This document shows, in pieces, positions 1-8,978 of a DNA stretch of 64,000 bases (position 1 is its first letter; each line of letters begins with the position of its first letter). Source of the stretch: Betaproteobacteria bacterium (GTDB lineage Bacteria; Pseudomonadota; Gammaproteobacteria; Burkholderiales; SG8-41). The stretch spans positions 43,119-107,118 of the forward strand of contig JAKFUS010000041.1 of NCBI GenBank assembly GCA_021732605.1, given 5' to 3'. Below the pieces are notes generated by a model. The model ran no database searches. It was not told the origin of the DNA and saw only the letters and a list, made by a program, of their open reading frames with translations. Made by a program: the position numbers and the translations under genes.

Positions 1-146
1 TTTATTGCCCGTGCCACGGTTCGCTGTTCGACCTCGCGGGTCGTGTCTACAAAAACAAACCCGCGCCTGACAATCTGGTGGTGCCGCCGCACAAGTATTT
101 GTCCGATACGCGCATCGTCATCGGCGAAGACAGCAAGGGAGCCTGA
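1..146 (+). CDS. petA: Ubiquinol-cytochrome c reductase Rieske iron-sulfur subunit, C-terminal fragment (5' truncated by window)
   Basis: Frame from base 3 reads YCPCHGSLFDLAGRVYKNKPAPDNLVVPPHKYLSDTRIVIGEDSKGA*, the Rieske CPCHGS cluster-binding box, directly upstream of cytochrome b. Confidence 0.93.
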   Translation, partial: YCPCHGSLFDLAGRVYKNKPAPDNLVVPPHKYLSDTRIVIGEDSKGA

Positions 147-151
147 TCAAA

Positions 152-1573
152 ATGGCTGCAACCCCCAAAGAACCCGTGCAGTTTTCCGGCGCCGGCCCGC
201 TCAACGCCCCGATCGGTGGTTTGCTCACCTGGGTTGATCAACGCTTCCCGCTGATGTCGCTGTGGCGCGACCACCTGTCGCAGTACTACGCGCCGAAGAA
301 TTTCAACTTCTGGTACTTCTTCGGCGGACTGGCGATGCTGGTGCTGATGATCCAGATCGTCACCGGCATTTTCCTGGTGATGCATTACAAGCCGTCGGCG
401 GCTGAAGCTTTTGCGTCGGTTGAATACATCATGCGCGATGTGCCGATGGGCTGGTTCATCCGCTACATGCACTCGACCGGCGCCTCGGCGTTTTTCATTG
501 TTGTCTACCTGCATATGTTCCGCGGCCTGATGTACGGTTCGTACCGTCAGCCGCGCGAGCTGATCTGGATTTTCGGCATGCTGATCTACCTGTCACTGAT
601 GGCCGAGGCGTTTTTCGGCTACCTGCTGCCGTGGGGCCAGATGTCGTTCTGGGGCGCGCAGGTGATCATCAACCTGTTTGACGCACTGCCGCTGATCGGA
701 CCCGACCTGTCGACCTGGATCCGCGGCGACTTCGTGATTTCGGACGCCACACTAAACCGCTTTTTCGCCTTTCACGTGATCGCGCTGCCGCTGGTGCTGC
801 TCGGCCTCGTTGCTGCGCACATCATGGCGCTGCATGAAGTCGGCTCGAACAATCCCGACGGCGTCGAGATCAAGAAACACAAGGACGCGCAGGGCCGGCC
901 TCTGGACGGTATCCCCTTCCATCCGTATTACACGGTGAAGGACATGGTCGGCGTGGTGGTGTTCCTGTTCCTGTTTTTCCTGGTGGTGTTCTTCGCCCCG
1001 GAAATGGGCGGCTACTTCCTCGAGTTCAACAATTTCATCCCGGCAGATTCACTGAAGACGCCACCGCACATCGCGCCGGTGTGGTACTTCACGCCGTATT
1101 ACTCGATCCTGCGCGCGATCACTGAAGACTTCATGCTGGTGCTGGCGATCGGCGTCGCGGCATATGTGGTGCTGATTTGGCTGACCACGCGCGATGTGCG
1201 TGTGAAGCTGGCGGCCTCGGTGATTGGAATCGCGGTGATTGTGCTGATGATCGGCGGCCCGCTGGCGATCGAGGCGAAAGTCTGGGGCGTGGCGGCGATG
1301 GGTGCTGCAACACTGATTTTCTTCCTGTTGCCATGGCTGGATCGCAGCCCGGTGAAGTCGATCCGGTACAAGGGGCCGCTGTTCAAGACCGCGCTGACGA
1401 TTTTTGTCATCGTGTTCCTGGTGCTCGGTTATTACGGCACGCAGACGGTGACCCCTGCCGGCACCCTCATCTCGCAGGTCGGCACGCTGATCTATTTCTC
1501 GTTCTTCCTGCTGATGCCCTGGTATTCGGCGATGGACAAGACCAAGCCGGAGCCGGATCGGGTGACCATGTGA
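152..1573 (+). CDS. petB: Cytochrome b of the bc1 complex
   Basis: 473 aa, hydrophobic; WYFFGGLAMLVLMIQIVTGIFLVMHYKPS, HSTGASAFFIVVYLHMFRGLMYGSY, LLPWGQMSFWGAQVI; between Rieske and c1 genes. Confidence 0.97.
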   Translation: MAATPKEPVQFSGAGPLNAPIGGLLTWVDQRFPLMSLWRDHLSQYYAPKNFNFWYFFGGLAMLVLMIQIVTGIFLVMHYKPSAAEAFASVEYIMRDVPMGWFIRYMHSTGASAFFIVVYLHMFRGLMYGSYRQPRELIWIFGMLIYLSLMAEAFFGYLLPWGQMSFWGAQVIINLFDALPLIGPDLSTWIRGDFVISDATLNRFFAFHVIALPLVLLGLVAAHIMALHEVGSNNPDGVEIKKHKDAQGRPLDGIPFHPYYTVKDMVGVVVFLFLFFLVVFFAPEMGGYFLEFNNFIPADSLKTPPHIAPVWYFTPYYSILRAITEDFMLVLAIGVAAYVVLIWLTTRDVRVKLAASVIGIAVIVLMIGGPLAIEAKVWGVAAMGAATLIFFLLPWLDRSPVKSIRYKGPLFKTALTIFVIVFLVLGYYGTQTVTPAGTLISQVGTLIYFSFFLLMPWYSAMDKTKPEPDRVTM

Positions 1574-2337
1574 TGATAAAAAACATGAATAAAATCAATA
1601 ACTTATTTGCAATCCTGCTGCTGGTGCCGACGCTGGCGCTGGCCGCCGGCGACCATATCAAGCTCGACCGCGCGCCGATCAACGAAGAAGATCACGCGTC
1701 ACTGCAGCGCGGTGCGCGGCACTTCGCCAACTATTGCCTGAACTGCCACAGCGCGGCGTACATGCGCTACAACCGGTTGCAGGATATCGGCTTAAGCGAA
1801 GCGCAGATCCGCGACAACCTGGTGTTCACCGGCGTCAAGGTCGGCGAGTTGATGAGAATCGCGATGGATCCGAAAGACGCCAAGAACTGGTTCGGCGCAA
1901 CACCGCCCGACCTGTCGGTGGTCGCGCGTTCGCGCGCTTCCGCTGATGGCAGCGGCGCCGACTGGCTGTATACCTATCTGCGTGGCTTCTACCGGGATGC
2001 CGAACGGCCCACCGGCTGGAACAACACCGTATATGCCAACGTCGGCATGCCGCACGCGCTGTGGGAGTTGCAGGGCGAGCAGGTGCTGGCCGAGCGCAAG
2101 GTGCGCGGCGAAGGCTACATGAAAACCGAAATGGCCTTGAAGCTCGACAAACCGGGCCAACTGACGCCGACGCAATACGACGAGATGGTTGCCGACCTGG
2201 TGAACTACATGGTGTACATGGGTGAGCCGGTGCGCAGCAATCGCAAGACCATCGGCATGTTCGTGCTGATGGCTTTGGGCGTGCTGTTCATCTTCGTCTA
2301 TGCACTGAAGAAAGAGTACTGGAAGGACGTGCACTGA
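1573..2337 (+). CDS. petC: Cytochrome c1
   Basis: ATG at 1573 overlaps the petB stop; signal peptide, CLNCHSAAYMRYN heme motif, C-terminal membrane anchor. The listed ORF start at 1177 is an upstream extension. Confidence 0.95.
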   Translation: MIKNMNKINNLFAILLLVPTLALAAGDHIKLDRAPINEEDHASLQRGARHFANYCLNCHSAAYMRYNRLQDIGLSEAQIRDNLVFTGVKVGELMRIAMDPKDAKNWFGATPPDLSVVARSRASADGSGADWLYTYLRGFYRDAERPTGWNNTVYANVGMPHALWELQGEQVLAERKVRGEGYMKTEMALKLDKPGQLTPTQYDEMVADLVNYMVYMGEPVRSNRKTIGMFVLMALGVLFIFVYALKKEYWKDVH

Positions 2338-2445
2338 TTCTCAGTCGAGCCGGGGTCGTGCGCCAGCCGCGTCACGGCCTCTTTGTTCCTCTGGCACCGC
2401 CCCTATTGATCGACTGACCTGCTGTTCCGCTACGGATAAACCATC

Positions 2446-3045
2446 ATGATGACACTCTACTCCGGCACCACCTGCCCCTTCAGCCAGCGCTGCCGCTTTG
2501 TGCTCTACGAAAAGGGCATGGATTTCCAGATCATTGACGTCGATCTGTTCAACAAACCGGAAGACCTTGCGGTGATGAACCCGTACAACCAGGTGCCGGT
2601 GCTGGTCGAACGCGACCTGATTCTCTATGAATCGAACATCATCAACGAATACATCGACGACCGTTTCCCGCATCCGCAACTGATGCCGGCGGATCCGGTG
2701 ATGCGCGCGCGGGCACGGCTGTTCCTGTTCCGCTTTGAGCAGGAAATGTTTTCGCACGTAGTCGCGATCGAAAAGGGCACGCAGAAGCAGGCCGACAAGG
2801 GCCGCCAGACCATTCGCGACAGCCTGACCCAGATCGCGCCCGTGTTCGCCAAGCAGAAATACATGCTGGGCGAGGAGTTCTCGATGCTCGACGTGGCGAT
2901 CGCGCCGCTGCTGTGGCGCCTCGACCACTACGGCATCCAGCTCGGCAAGCAGGCCGCGCCGCTGATGAAATACGCCGAGCGCCTGTTCAGTCGTCCGGCC
3001 TACATCGACGCGCTGACTGCCTCCGAAAAGGTCATGAGGAAGTAA
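2446..3045 (+). CDS. sspA: Stringent starvation protein A / glutathione S-transferase fold protein
   Basis: 199 aa thioredoxin-like N-terminus MTLYSGTTCPFSQRCRFVLYEKGMDFQIIDVDL; followed by sspB. Confidence 0.92.
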   Translation: MMTLYSGTTCPFSQRCRFVLYEKGMDFQIIDVDLFNKPEDLAVMNPYNQVPVLVERDLILYESNIINEYIDDRFPHPQLMPADPVMRARARLFLFRFEQEMFSHVVAIEKGTQKQADKGRQTIRDSLTQIAPVFAKQKYMLGEEFSMLDVAIAPLLWRLDHYGIQLGKQAAPLMKYAERLFSRPAYIDALTASEKVMRK

Positions 3046-3169
3046 GGACCAGTGATGAGCGCGGAATGCGGAATGCCCCCCAAGGGGACTTCCTGCGGGG
3101 CGCGGAGCGAAACTCGGTACGCACCGGTTTTAACTCATCATTCATCACTCATCACTCCGCACTGTGTTT

Positions 3170-3604
3170 ATGTCTGAGCGTTCGACCAAGCCGTACCTGA
3201 TCCGCGCCATCCATGAATGGACCTGCGACAGCGGCATGACGCCCTACCTGTCGGTGAAGGTCGATGAAAACACGCGGGTGCCGCTCGAACATGTCAAAAA
3301 CGGCGAGATCGTACTCAACCTCAGTTACGATGCGACGCACAAACTGACCATCGGTCCTGATTTGATCCAGTTTTCAGCGCGTTTCGGTGGTGTGTCACGC
3401 GAGTGCTCAATTCCGCTCGCTGCAGTGCGGGGCATATTTGCGCGCGAAAACGGCCAAGGTCTGTTTTTCCCTGAAGAATCACCGGTGCTGCTGACGGCCC
3501 CAAGCGGTATAACCACGCCGGCAGCGGTTCCCGAGGGCCCTGACGATCCCAAGCCGGGCGCCCCTGCGCCCTCAGGGCGACCGCGCCTGCAGGTCGTCAA
3601 ATAA
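3170..3604 (+). CDS. sspB: ClpXP protease specificity-enhancing factor SspB
   Basis: MSERSTKPYLIRAIHEWTCDSGMTPYLSVKVDE...LNLSYDATHKLTIGPDLIQFSARFGGVSREC; downstream of sspA. Confidence 0.92.
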   Translation: MSERSTKPYLIRAIHEWTCDSGMTPYLSVKVDENTRVPLEHVKNGEIVLNLSYDATHKLTIGPDLIQFSARFGGVSRECSIPLAAVRGIFARENGQGLFFPEESPVLLTAPSGITTPAAVPEGPDDPKPGAPAPSGRPRLQVVK

Positions 3605-3699
3605 CGGTCTTTCGCCGGACCGTTTGACAGGGTCCGGTACGCGCCGCAGAATCCTCCGACGCCGTTCCTCATCATAAAAAGCCGCAGCAGCGGCCGCAA

Positions 3700-3736
3700 C
3701 ACAGCGGTCGCACCACAGCGGTCGCACCACAGCGGT
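3700..3736. repeat. Short tandem repeat, 14 bp unit CACAGCGGTCGCAC, about 2.6 copies
   Basis: Direct reading: CACAGCGGTCGCAC CACAGCGGTCGCAC CACAGCGGT. Confidence 0.85.
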
Positions 3737-3784
3737 ATCAAGAACGGCGCATGCTCAGCGTGGTTAACCTACCAGGAGTCGCGC

Positions 3785-5293
3785 ATGCTTACCCCAGAAG
3801 AGCTGGCACAAGTTGTTCCAGCGGAATCCACAATTTTCCCCTCGCCGATCCCGACACAATGTATTTCCAGTGACGAATACATGCCGACGGCGCAGACCGA
3901 GAAGCAGCGCGAATTCGAAGCGCGGGTCAAGGCCATCGGTGATGAAATGTCAAAAAAACACGGCGTCACACGCCGTCGCTTTTTCAAAAGTGCAGCGGGG
4001 ATGGCGGCTGCGTTTGTCGCAATGAACGACACCTACGGCCCGCTCTACGCAGTGAGCCGTGCGGAGGCAGCATCGCCGGACATGGCCAACGAGCGCGCCA
4101 ACGCGCTGAAAAGCCAGTTCATCATGGACATGCACACCCATTTTCTGAGAGATGACACGCGCATCATGGGTTTTGTCGCTCAGCGTGAAGCGGTGGGCAA
4201 GGCCGGCTGGAATCCGCTGCTGGCCGGCAAACCGCAGACCATCGAGGATCTGAAGTTCCCCAACTACTTCAAGGAAATCTACCTCGACTCCGATACCAAG
4301 ATTGCGCTGATTTCCGGCTCCGGTTCGGAAGAGCCGCGCGACTGGTTCCTGACCAACGAGATGAAGGACGATGCGCGCACCAAGGTCAACAAGGAGGCGG
4401 GCACCAAGCGCATGTATTCCCATGCCATTTTCATGCCGGGCATGCCGGGCTGGATGGACAAGGTGGACCATGATCTGGAGAAATTGAAGCCGGATTCGTT
4501 CAAGGGCTACACCGTCGGCGACAACACCAACAAACAGCTGGCCAAGCATCCGTGGCGGCTTGACGACGAGAAGCTGCTCTATCCGTTTTATGAAAAACTG
4601 GTCAAGGCGTCGAAGACCAATCCGAGTCTGGCCAATGTCTGTTTCCACAAGGGCCTGTATCCGCCCGCGACAGCGAAGCAGTTCCCCGACCTGCTGCAAT
4701 ACGCCGACGTGCGCGACATTGGCAAGGCGGCGAAGGACTGGCCGCAGCTGAACTTCATCTGCTATCACTCGGCATTCCGTTTCACCGGCGGCGCATACAA
4801 GGTGGGTATGGAGCAGTTCGAGCAGACCGGCCGCATCGATTGGGTGACCGACCTCTGCGACATCCCTGAAAAATTCGGCGTCAAAAACGTCTATGGCGAC
4901 GTCGGCCAGTTGTTTGCGCAAAGCACCGTCGCCGAACCGCGTCTGTGCGCGGCAATGATGGGTCAGCTGGTCAAGGGCCTGGGCGCCGATCACGTGGTGT
5001 GGGGCACTGATGCAGTCTGGACCGGCGCGCCGCAATGGCAGATCGAGGCACTGCGCCGCCTGGAAATTCCGGAAGACATGCGGAAGAAATACGGCTTCGC
5101 CATGCTGGGCGCGGCCGACGGCCCGACCAAGAAGGCCATCTTCGGTGAAAACAACGCACGGCTCTACGGCGTGACAGCGCAGCACCGCGCGTCACTGGTC
5201 AATGATCGTTTTGCGCTGGCCAAGCAGGCGTATGACCTCGAGGGTGGCAACCGCACCAACATGGCCTACGGCTATGCCATAAAAAAGACCTGA
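3785..5293 (+). CDS. Amidohydrolase-family metal-dependent hydrolase with Tat signal
   Basis: 502 aa; twin-arginine segment TRRRFFKSAAGMAAAFVAM; MDMHTHF metal-binding motif; VVWGTDAVWTG near the C-terminus. Confidence 0.8.
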   Translation: MLTPEELAQVVPAESTIFPSPIPTQCISSDEYMPTAQTEKQREFEARVKAIGDEMSKKHGVTRRRFFKSAAGMAAAFVAMNDTYGPLYAVSRAEAASPDMANERANALKSQFIMDMHTHFLRDDTRIMGFVAQREAVGKAGWNPLLAGKPQTIEDLKFPNYFKEIYLDSDTKIALISGSGSEEPRDWFLTNEMKDDARTKVNKEAGTKRMYSHAIFMPGMPGWMDKVDHDLEKLKPDSFKGYTVGDNTNKQLAKHPWRLDDEKLLYPFYEKLVKASKTNPSLANVCFHKGLYPPATAKQFPDLLQYADVRDIGKAAKDWPQLNFICYHSAFRFTGGAYKVGMEQFEQTGRIDWVTDLCDIPEKFGVKNVYGDVGQLFAQSTVAEPRLCAAMMGQLVKGLGADHVVWGTDAVWTGAPQWQIEALRRLEIPEDMRKKYGFAMLGAADGPTKKAIFGENNARLYGVTAQHRASLVNDRFALAKQAYDLEGGNRTNMAYGYAIKKT

Positions 5294-5311
5294 ACGGTAT
5301 TGGTTTTACTG

Positions 5312-5343
5312 ACGGCGCGGGCGAGAGTCTGCGCCGTTTTTTT
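5312..5343 (+). terminator. Rho-independent terminator after the amidohydrolase gene
   Basis: ACGGCGC-(N12)-GCGCCGT followed by TTTTTT, starting 19 bp after the stop codon. Confidence 0.85.
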
Positions 5344-5373
5344 ATGCCGTCATTTCGGCGCGCGCCGAAGCGA

Positions 5374-5436
5374 GTAGGGCGGATGAGCCGCGCGCCCGGA
5401 GTAAGTCCCCTTGGGGGGTAGCGGCGTTATCCGCCG
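5374..5436. repeat. 63 bp hairpin intergenic repeat, copy 1
   Basis: GTAGGGCGGATGAGCCGC...GCGGCGTTATCCGCCGG; aligns without gaps to 14288-14350. Confidence 0.85.
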
Positions 5437-5495
5437 GATGGCTCAGGGTTTATTTAAACCAAGCAACTTCGCCGGGGGTAGCCCGGCGGCTAGTC

Positions 5496-5521
5496 ACTTT
5501 TCTTGTTTCGCCAAGAAAAGT
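5496..5521. repeat. Perfect inverted repeat (10 bp stem, 6 nt loop) within an intergenic repeat-type sequence
   Basis: ACTTTTCTTG-TTTCGC-CAAGAAAAGT read directly. Confidence 0.85.
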
Positions 5522-5756
5522 AACCAAAAGAAGGCGACCCCGGCTCACCGGTCCTTCGGACTCCCCTGCGCTGCTCGCCAAGCCGGGCGGCTGCGGAACT
5601 CGCCCTCGCAAAAAACGCGAGGGCTCAGACAGTCCTCGCCGAATGCTCCCGGCTTGGCTGCGCTGCTCGGCGGTTCACAGGGGGGTGATCAACCAGCTTT
5701 CGCGCAAGATCGGTTTCTGCGTGGGCACGCTGTCTTTGCCCACCTTCCTTGCTGAT

Positions 5757-6161
5757 TTAGAACGCCACTCCCTTTAATATACCAGCGGCGCGGTACAAAT
5801 TATTGATGCCAACCAGAGCCCGCAAAAGACTGCCAAGCGCTGGTCCAGGTGCGAATTGGTCAAGATAAATATCGGAAGTGTAAATTAGAACGCTCGTTTT
5901 TTGACCGCCAAAAAAGCCACGCCCTGCATCGACATTCGCTATTGCAAAATCAGTCTCCAAGTCACGAGATTGCAAAAGAAAAAATCCTTCGCGCAGCATT
6001 TCTAAGGGCGCAGAAATTTCGTCTTGGATTCGAAGATCAAGACCATTTCGATGAATACTTTCGAAATGAACGCTCATCTGGTTTATATCGTTCTGTGTGA
6101 AAGCAAGACGACGCGTTGTGCCGTAGATCATTTCCAACGATTGCATGCTAGGAATATTCAT
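5757..6161 (-). CDS. Hypothetical protein (134 aa) in an AT-richer segment
   Basis: Open frame MNIPSMQSLEMIYGTTRRLAFTQNDINQMSVHFESIHRNGLDL...; protein-like composition, no recognised family. Confidence 0.5.
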   Translation of the reverse strand: MNIPSMQSLEMIYGTTRRLAFTQNDINQMSVHFESIHRNGLDLRIQDEISAPLEMLREGFFLLQSRDLETDFAIANVDAGRGFFGGQKTSVLIYTSDIYLDQFAPGPALGSLLRALVGINNLYRAAGILKGVAF

Positions 6162-6236
6162 TTCTATTTAAAGCGCTCAAAAGGTCAGGGCCAGCATTAT
6201 TTTTATAGAAGTTAATTTAACATCAAAGTACGACGG

Positions 6237-7124
6237 TTACTTTCCGCGCCGGCGGATTTCTCGGATCACTGCGGCGTTGTCGAGTTCGGCTTCGCCTGCG
6301 CCCATGCAGCCTTCGACGATGTCGGTGTAGGTCGCGGCCAGCGGCAGTTGCTGCTGCAGGCGTTGCGCCAGTTTCAACATCAGCGAAAAATCTTTCAGTG
6401 TCTGCGCGATCTTGCCGTGGGGCGTGAAATCGCCATCGACCATTTTTTTGCCCTTGATGTCCATGATCTGCGAATAGGCTGCGGAGTCCCGGGCCACATC
6501 GAGCAGGCGCGCCGGATCGAGGCCCATGCGTTCGGCGAATACCAGGCCTTCGGCGAGGGCGGCGCGGTTGATGCCGAGGATCAGGTTGATCGCGAGTTTA
6601 GCGCGGCCGCCGTTGCCGGCGGCGCCGAGATGATGGCGGCGCGGGCAGATCGCGTCGAGTACATCCTTCACTGCATCGGCGGCAGCCGGATCACCACCGA
6701 CCAGACCCAGCGCCTCGCCGCGCGCGGCTTGTTCGCTGGTGCCGGATACCGGCATTTCTACAAACCGTAAACGCTCAGCAGGCAGACGTTGTGACAGCGC
6801 CGCGATGCGATCGGGGTCGCAGGTGCTGACGCAGATCGCCGTCAGCGGCGGCAGATCTGCGGGCCGCGAGGCGATCAGGCCGTCCGGCGCTTCCAGCGCG
6901 GTTTCCACCTGATCGGTGTTGAACACGGCAAGGACCACGGTGTTGCAGTCGCGGGCGAGGGCGGCGATCGACGCTGCAGTTTGGCCACCGAGCGCTGCAA
7001 AGGCCGGCGCTTTTGCGGCGTCGACGTCATAACCGGTCACGGCGTGCCCGGCCGCGATCAGGCACCGCGCGCAGGCGCTGCCCATCAGGCCGGTGCCGAT
7101 GATGCCGACAGGAGTGTTGTTCAT
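6237..7124 (-). CDS. NAD(P)-dependent 3-hydroxyisobutyrate dehydrogenase-like oxidoreductase
   Basis: N-terminal GIIGTGLMGSACARCLIAAGHAVTGYD Rossmann motif; VEMPVSGTSEQAARGEALGLVGGD; catalytic-Lys region GNGGRAKLAINL. Confidence 0.88.
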   Translation of the reverse strand: MNNTPVGIIGTGLMGSACARCLIAAGHAVTGYDVDAAKAPAFAALGGQTAASIAALARDCNTVVLAVFNTDQVETALEAPDGLIASRPADLPPLTAICVSTCDPDRIAALSQRLPAERLRFVEMPVSGTSEQAARGEALGLVGGDPAAADAVKDVLDAICPRRHHLGAAGNGGRAKLAINLILGINRAALAEGLVFAERMGLDPARLLDVARDSAAYSQIMDIKGKKMVDGDFTPHGKIAQTLKDFSLMLKLAQRLQQQLPLAATYTDIVEGCMGAGEAELDNAAVIREIRRRGK

Positions 7125-7198
7125 GTTTTTGCGCCAGTCTGTGGAGGGTGGAAATCGCGCAATTATAGGAGGCGCGAGGCGTTATAATCCCGCCTCGC

Positions 7199-7274
7199 GC
7201 CGGCATAGCTCAGTTGGTAGAGCAACCGCCTTGTAAGCGGTAGGTCGTCTGTTCGATTCAGACTGTCGGCACCA
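7199..7274 (+). tRNA. tRNA-Thr (anticodon TGT)
   Basis: GCCGGCA acceptor pairing with TGTCGGC, D-arm GCTCAGTTGGTAGAGC, anticodon loop CTTGTAA flanked by ACCGC/GCGGT, T-loop TTCGATT, encoded CCA. Confidence 0.95.
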
Positions 7275-7448
7275 CCGCCGCCGGCGCAAGGGTTCTGCGG
7301 GAATCGGTGGAAGTTAAATAATCCAATAAAATCAATGGGTTATATAAATCGCCCGGCAACGGGCGACGGTGTCGTGCTGTGGCGTGGCCGGATTGAATTT
7401 TTATGCGGCGGCGCCATCTAATTCGCCGCCAATAACGCGTGGCCGCAT

Positions 7449-8219
7449 ATGACGGACGCGCATGAACGGAGAGAGAAATTGATTAGCGTTGAACATCTGG
7501 TCAAGGCCTTCGGCCCCAAACTGGCGGTGAACGATGTGTCGTTCAGCGTCGAGCGCGGCGAAGTGCTGGGATTCCTCGGGCCCAATGGTGCCGGCAAGTC
7601 GACCACCATGCGCATGATCACCGGTTATTACCCGCCCACCTCGGGCAGGATCACCGTCGGCGGCCATGACATGGTTGAAGACCCGATCGCCGCCAAACGC
7701 CTGATCGGTTACCTGCCGGAGAATGCGCCCGGTTATGCCGACATGACGGTCAACGGTTTTCTCAATTTCTGCGCCGAACTGCGCGGCCTGCAGGGTGACG
7801 CACGCAAACGCGCGGTGCACCGTGCGGTCGAACTGTGCTTCCTTGAAAGCGTGTTGTATCAATCGATCGACACGCTGTCCAAAGGCTACAAACACCGGAC
7901 CTGCCTCGCGCAGTCTCTGATTCATGACCCGGATGTGCTGATCCTCGACGAACCCACCGATGGTCTCGACCCCAACCAGAAACACGAAGTGCGCGGCCTG
8001 ATCAAGCGCCTCGGCGAAAACAAGGTGGTGATTTTTTCGACGCACATTCTTGAAGAGGTCGAAGCGGCCTGCACCCGTGTGATCATCATCGACCGCGGCC
8101 GCATTGTCGCCAGCGGTACGCCGGCGGAACTGAAGGCGCGTTCGCCGGAAGGCAAACTCGACGAGGTGTTTCGCGCGATCACGCTGCCGGACACCGTCAA
8201 GGCGGAGGCACGCGCATGA
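7449..8219 (+). CDS. ABC transporter ATP-binding protein (GldA-like)
   Basis: Walker A GPNGAGKSTT, Walker B VLILDEPTDGLDPNQ. A TTG start at about 7479 (preceded by GGAGAG) is an alternative. Confidence 0.93.
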   Translation: MTDAHERREKLISVEHLVKAFGPKLAVNDVSFSVERGEVLGFLGPNGAGKSTTMRMITGYYPPTSGRITVGGHDMVEDPIAAKRLIGYLPENAPGYADMTVNGFLNFCAELRGLQGDARKRAVHRAVELCFLESVLYQSIDTLSKGYKHRTCLAQSLIHDPDVLILDEPTDGLDPNQKHEVRGLIKRLGENKVVIFSTHILEEVEAACTRVIIIDRGRIVASGTPAELKARSPEGKLDEVFRAITLPDTVKAEARA

Positions 8220-8959
8220 ACTCTTTCGCCAACATCCGCACCATCATGAAACGCGAGCTGTCGGGTTACTTCACCTCGCCCATCGCCTACGTGTTCCTGG
8301 TCATATTCCTGTTGCTGACCGGCTTTTTCACCTTCACCATCGGTAATTTCTTCGAGCGTGGCGAAGCCTCGCTGGTGTCGTTCTTCACCTGGCATCCGTG
8401 GCTGTACCTGTTCCTGGTGCCGGCCGTCGGCATGCGCCTGTGGTCGGAAGAGCGGCGCTTGGGCACGATGGAACTGCTGCTGACCATGCCCATCACCAGC
8501 TGGCAGGCCATCGTCGGCAAATTTCTCGCGTCGTGGTTGTTCCTCGCGCTGGCGCTGGCGCTGACATTCCCGGTGGTGATCACCGTCAACTATTTCGGCA
8601 GCCCCGACAACGGTGTGATCTTCGCCGGTTATGTCGGCAGCCTGATGCTCGCCGGCTCGTACCTTGCGGTGACCTGCATGACTTCTGCGCTGACGCGCAA
8701 CCAGGTCATCAGCTTCATCCTGTCGGTGATGATCTGCCTGTTCCTGATCCTCGCCGGTTACACGCCGGTGACCGACCTGCTGACGCGTTTTGCCAGCCCG
8801 GTGGTGGTGAGTATCGTCGCCGCCTTCTCGGTGATGACGCATTTCGAGGGTTTCCAGCGCGGCGTGCTCGACACGCGCGACGTGGTGTTCTTCGCCTCGG
8901 TGATCGGTTTCATGCTGTTCACCACCGGCGTGATCATCCGCAACCAGCGCGCAGGCTGA
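8216..8959 (+). CDS. ABC transporter permease (GldF-like)
   Basis: Polytopic membrane protein, ATGA overlap with the ATPase gene; MRLWSEERRLGTMELLLTMPITSWQAIVGKF. Confidence 0.9.
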   Translation: MNSFANIRTIMKRELSGYFTSPIAYVFLVIFLLLTGFFTFTIGNFFERGEASLVSFFTWHPWLYLFLVPAVGMRLWSEERRLGTMELLLTMPITSWQAIVGKFLASWLFLALALALTFPVVITVNYFGSPDNGVIFAGYVGSLMLAGSYLAVTCMTSALTRNQVISFILSVMICLFLILAGYTPVTDLLTRFASPVVVSIVAAFSVMTHFEGFQRGVLDTRDVVFFASVIGFMLFTTGVIIRNQRAG

Positions 8960-8978
8960 GCTTACGAAAAATCAGATC

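Noticed and set aside
1177-1572. Upstream extension of the cytochrome c1 ORF
   Set aside because: Overlaps petB in another frame; the real start is ATG 1573 before the signal peptide
1585-1610. Fifth copy of the AT-rich SIKTNTY motif at the start of cytochrome c1
   Set aside because: ATAAAATCAATAACTTATTT is only partly similar and is explained by the Lys/Asn-rich N-terminus; similarity too weak to count
3950-5185. Long minus-strand ORF (411 aa) opposite the amidohydrolase gene
   Set aside because: Antisense to a clear coding gene; His/Arg-rich low-plausibility protein typical of high-GC shadow frames
5411-5755. ORF MGGSGVIRRMAQGLFKPSNFAGGSPAASHFSCFAKKSNQKK...
   Set aside because: Looks like a translated intergenic repeat (contains the perfect hairpin ACTTTTCTTG/CAAGAAAAGT), a common spurious annotation; not called as CDS
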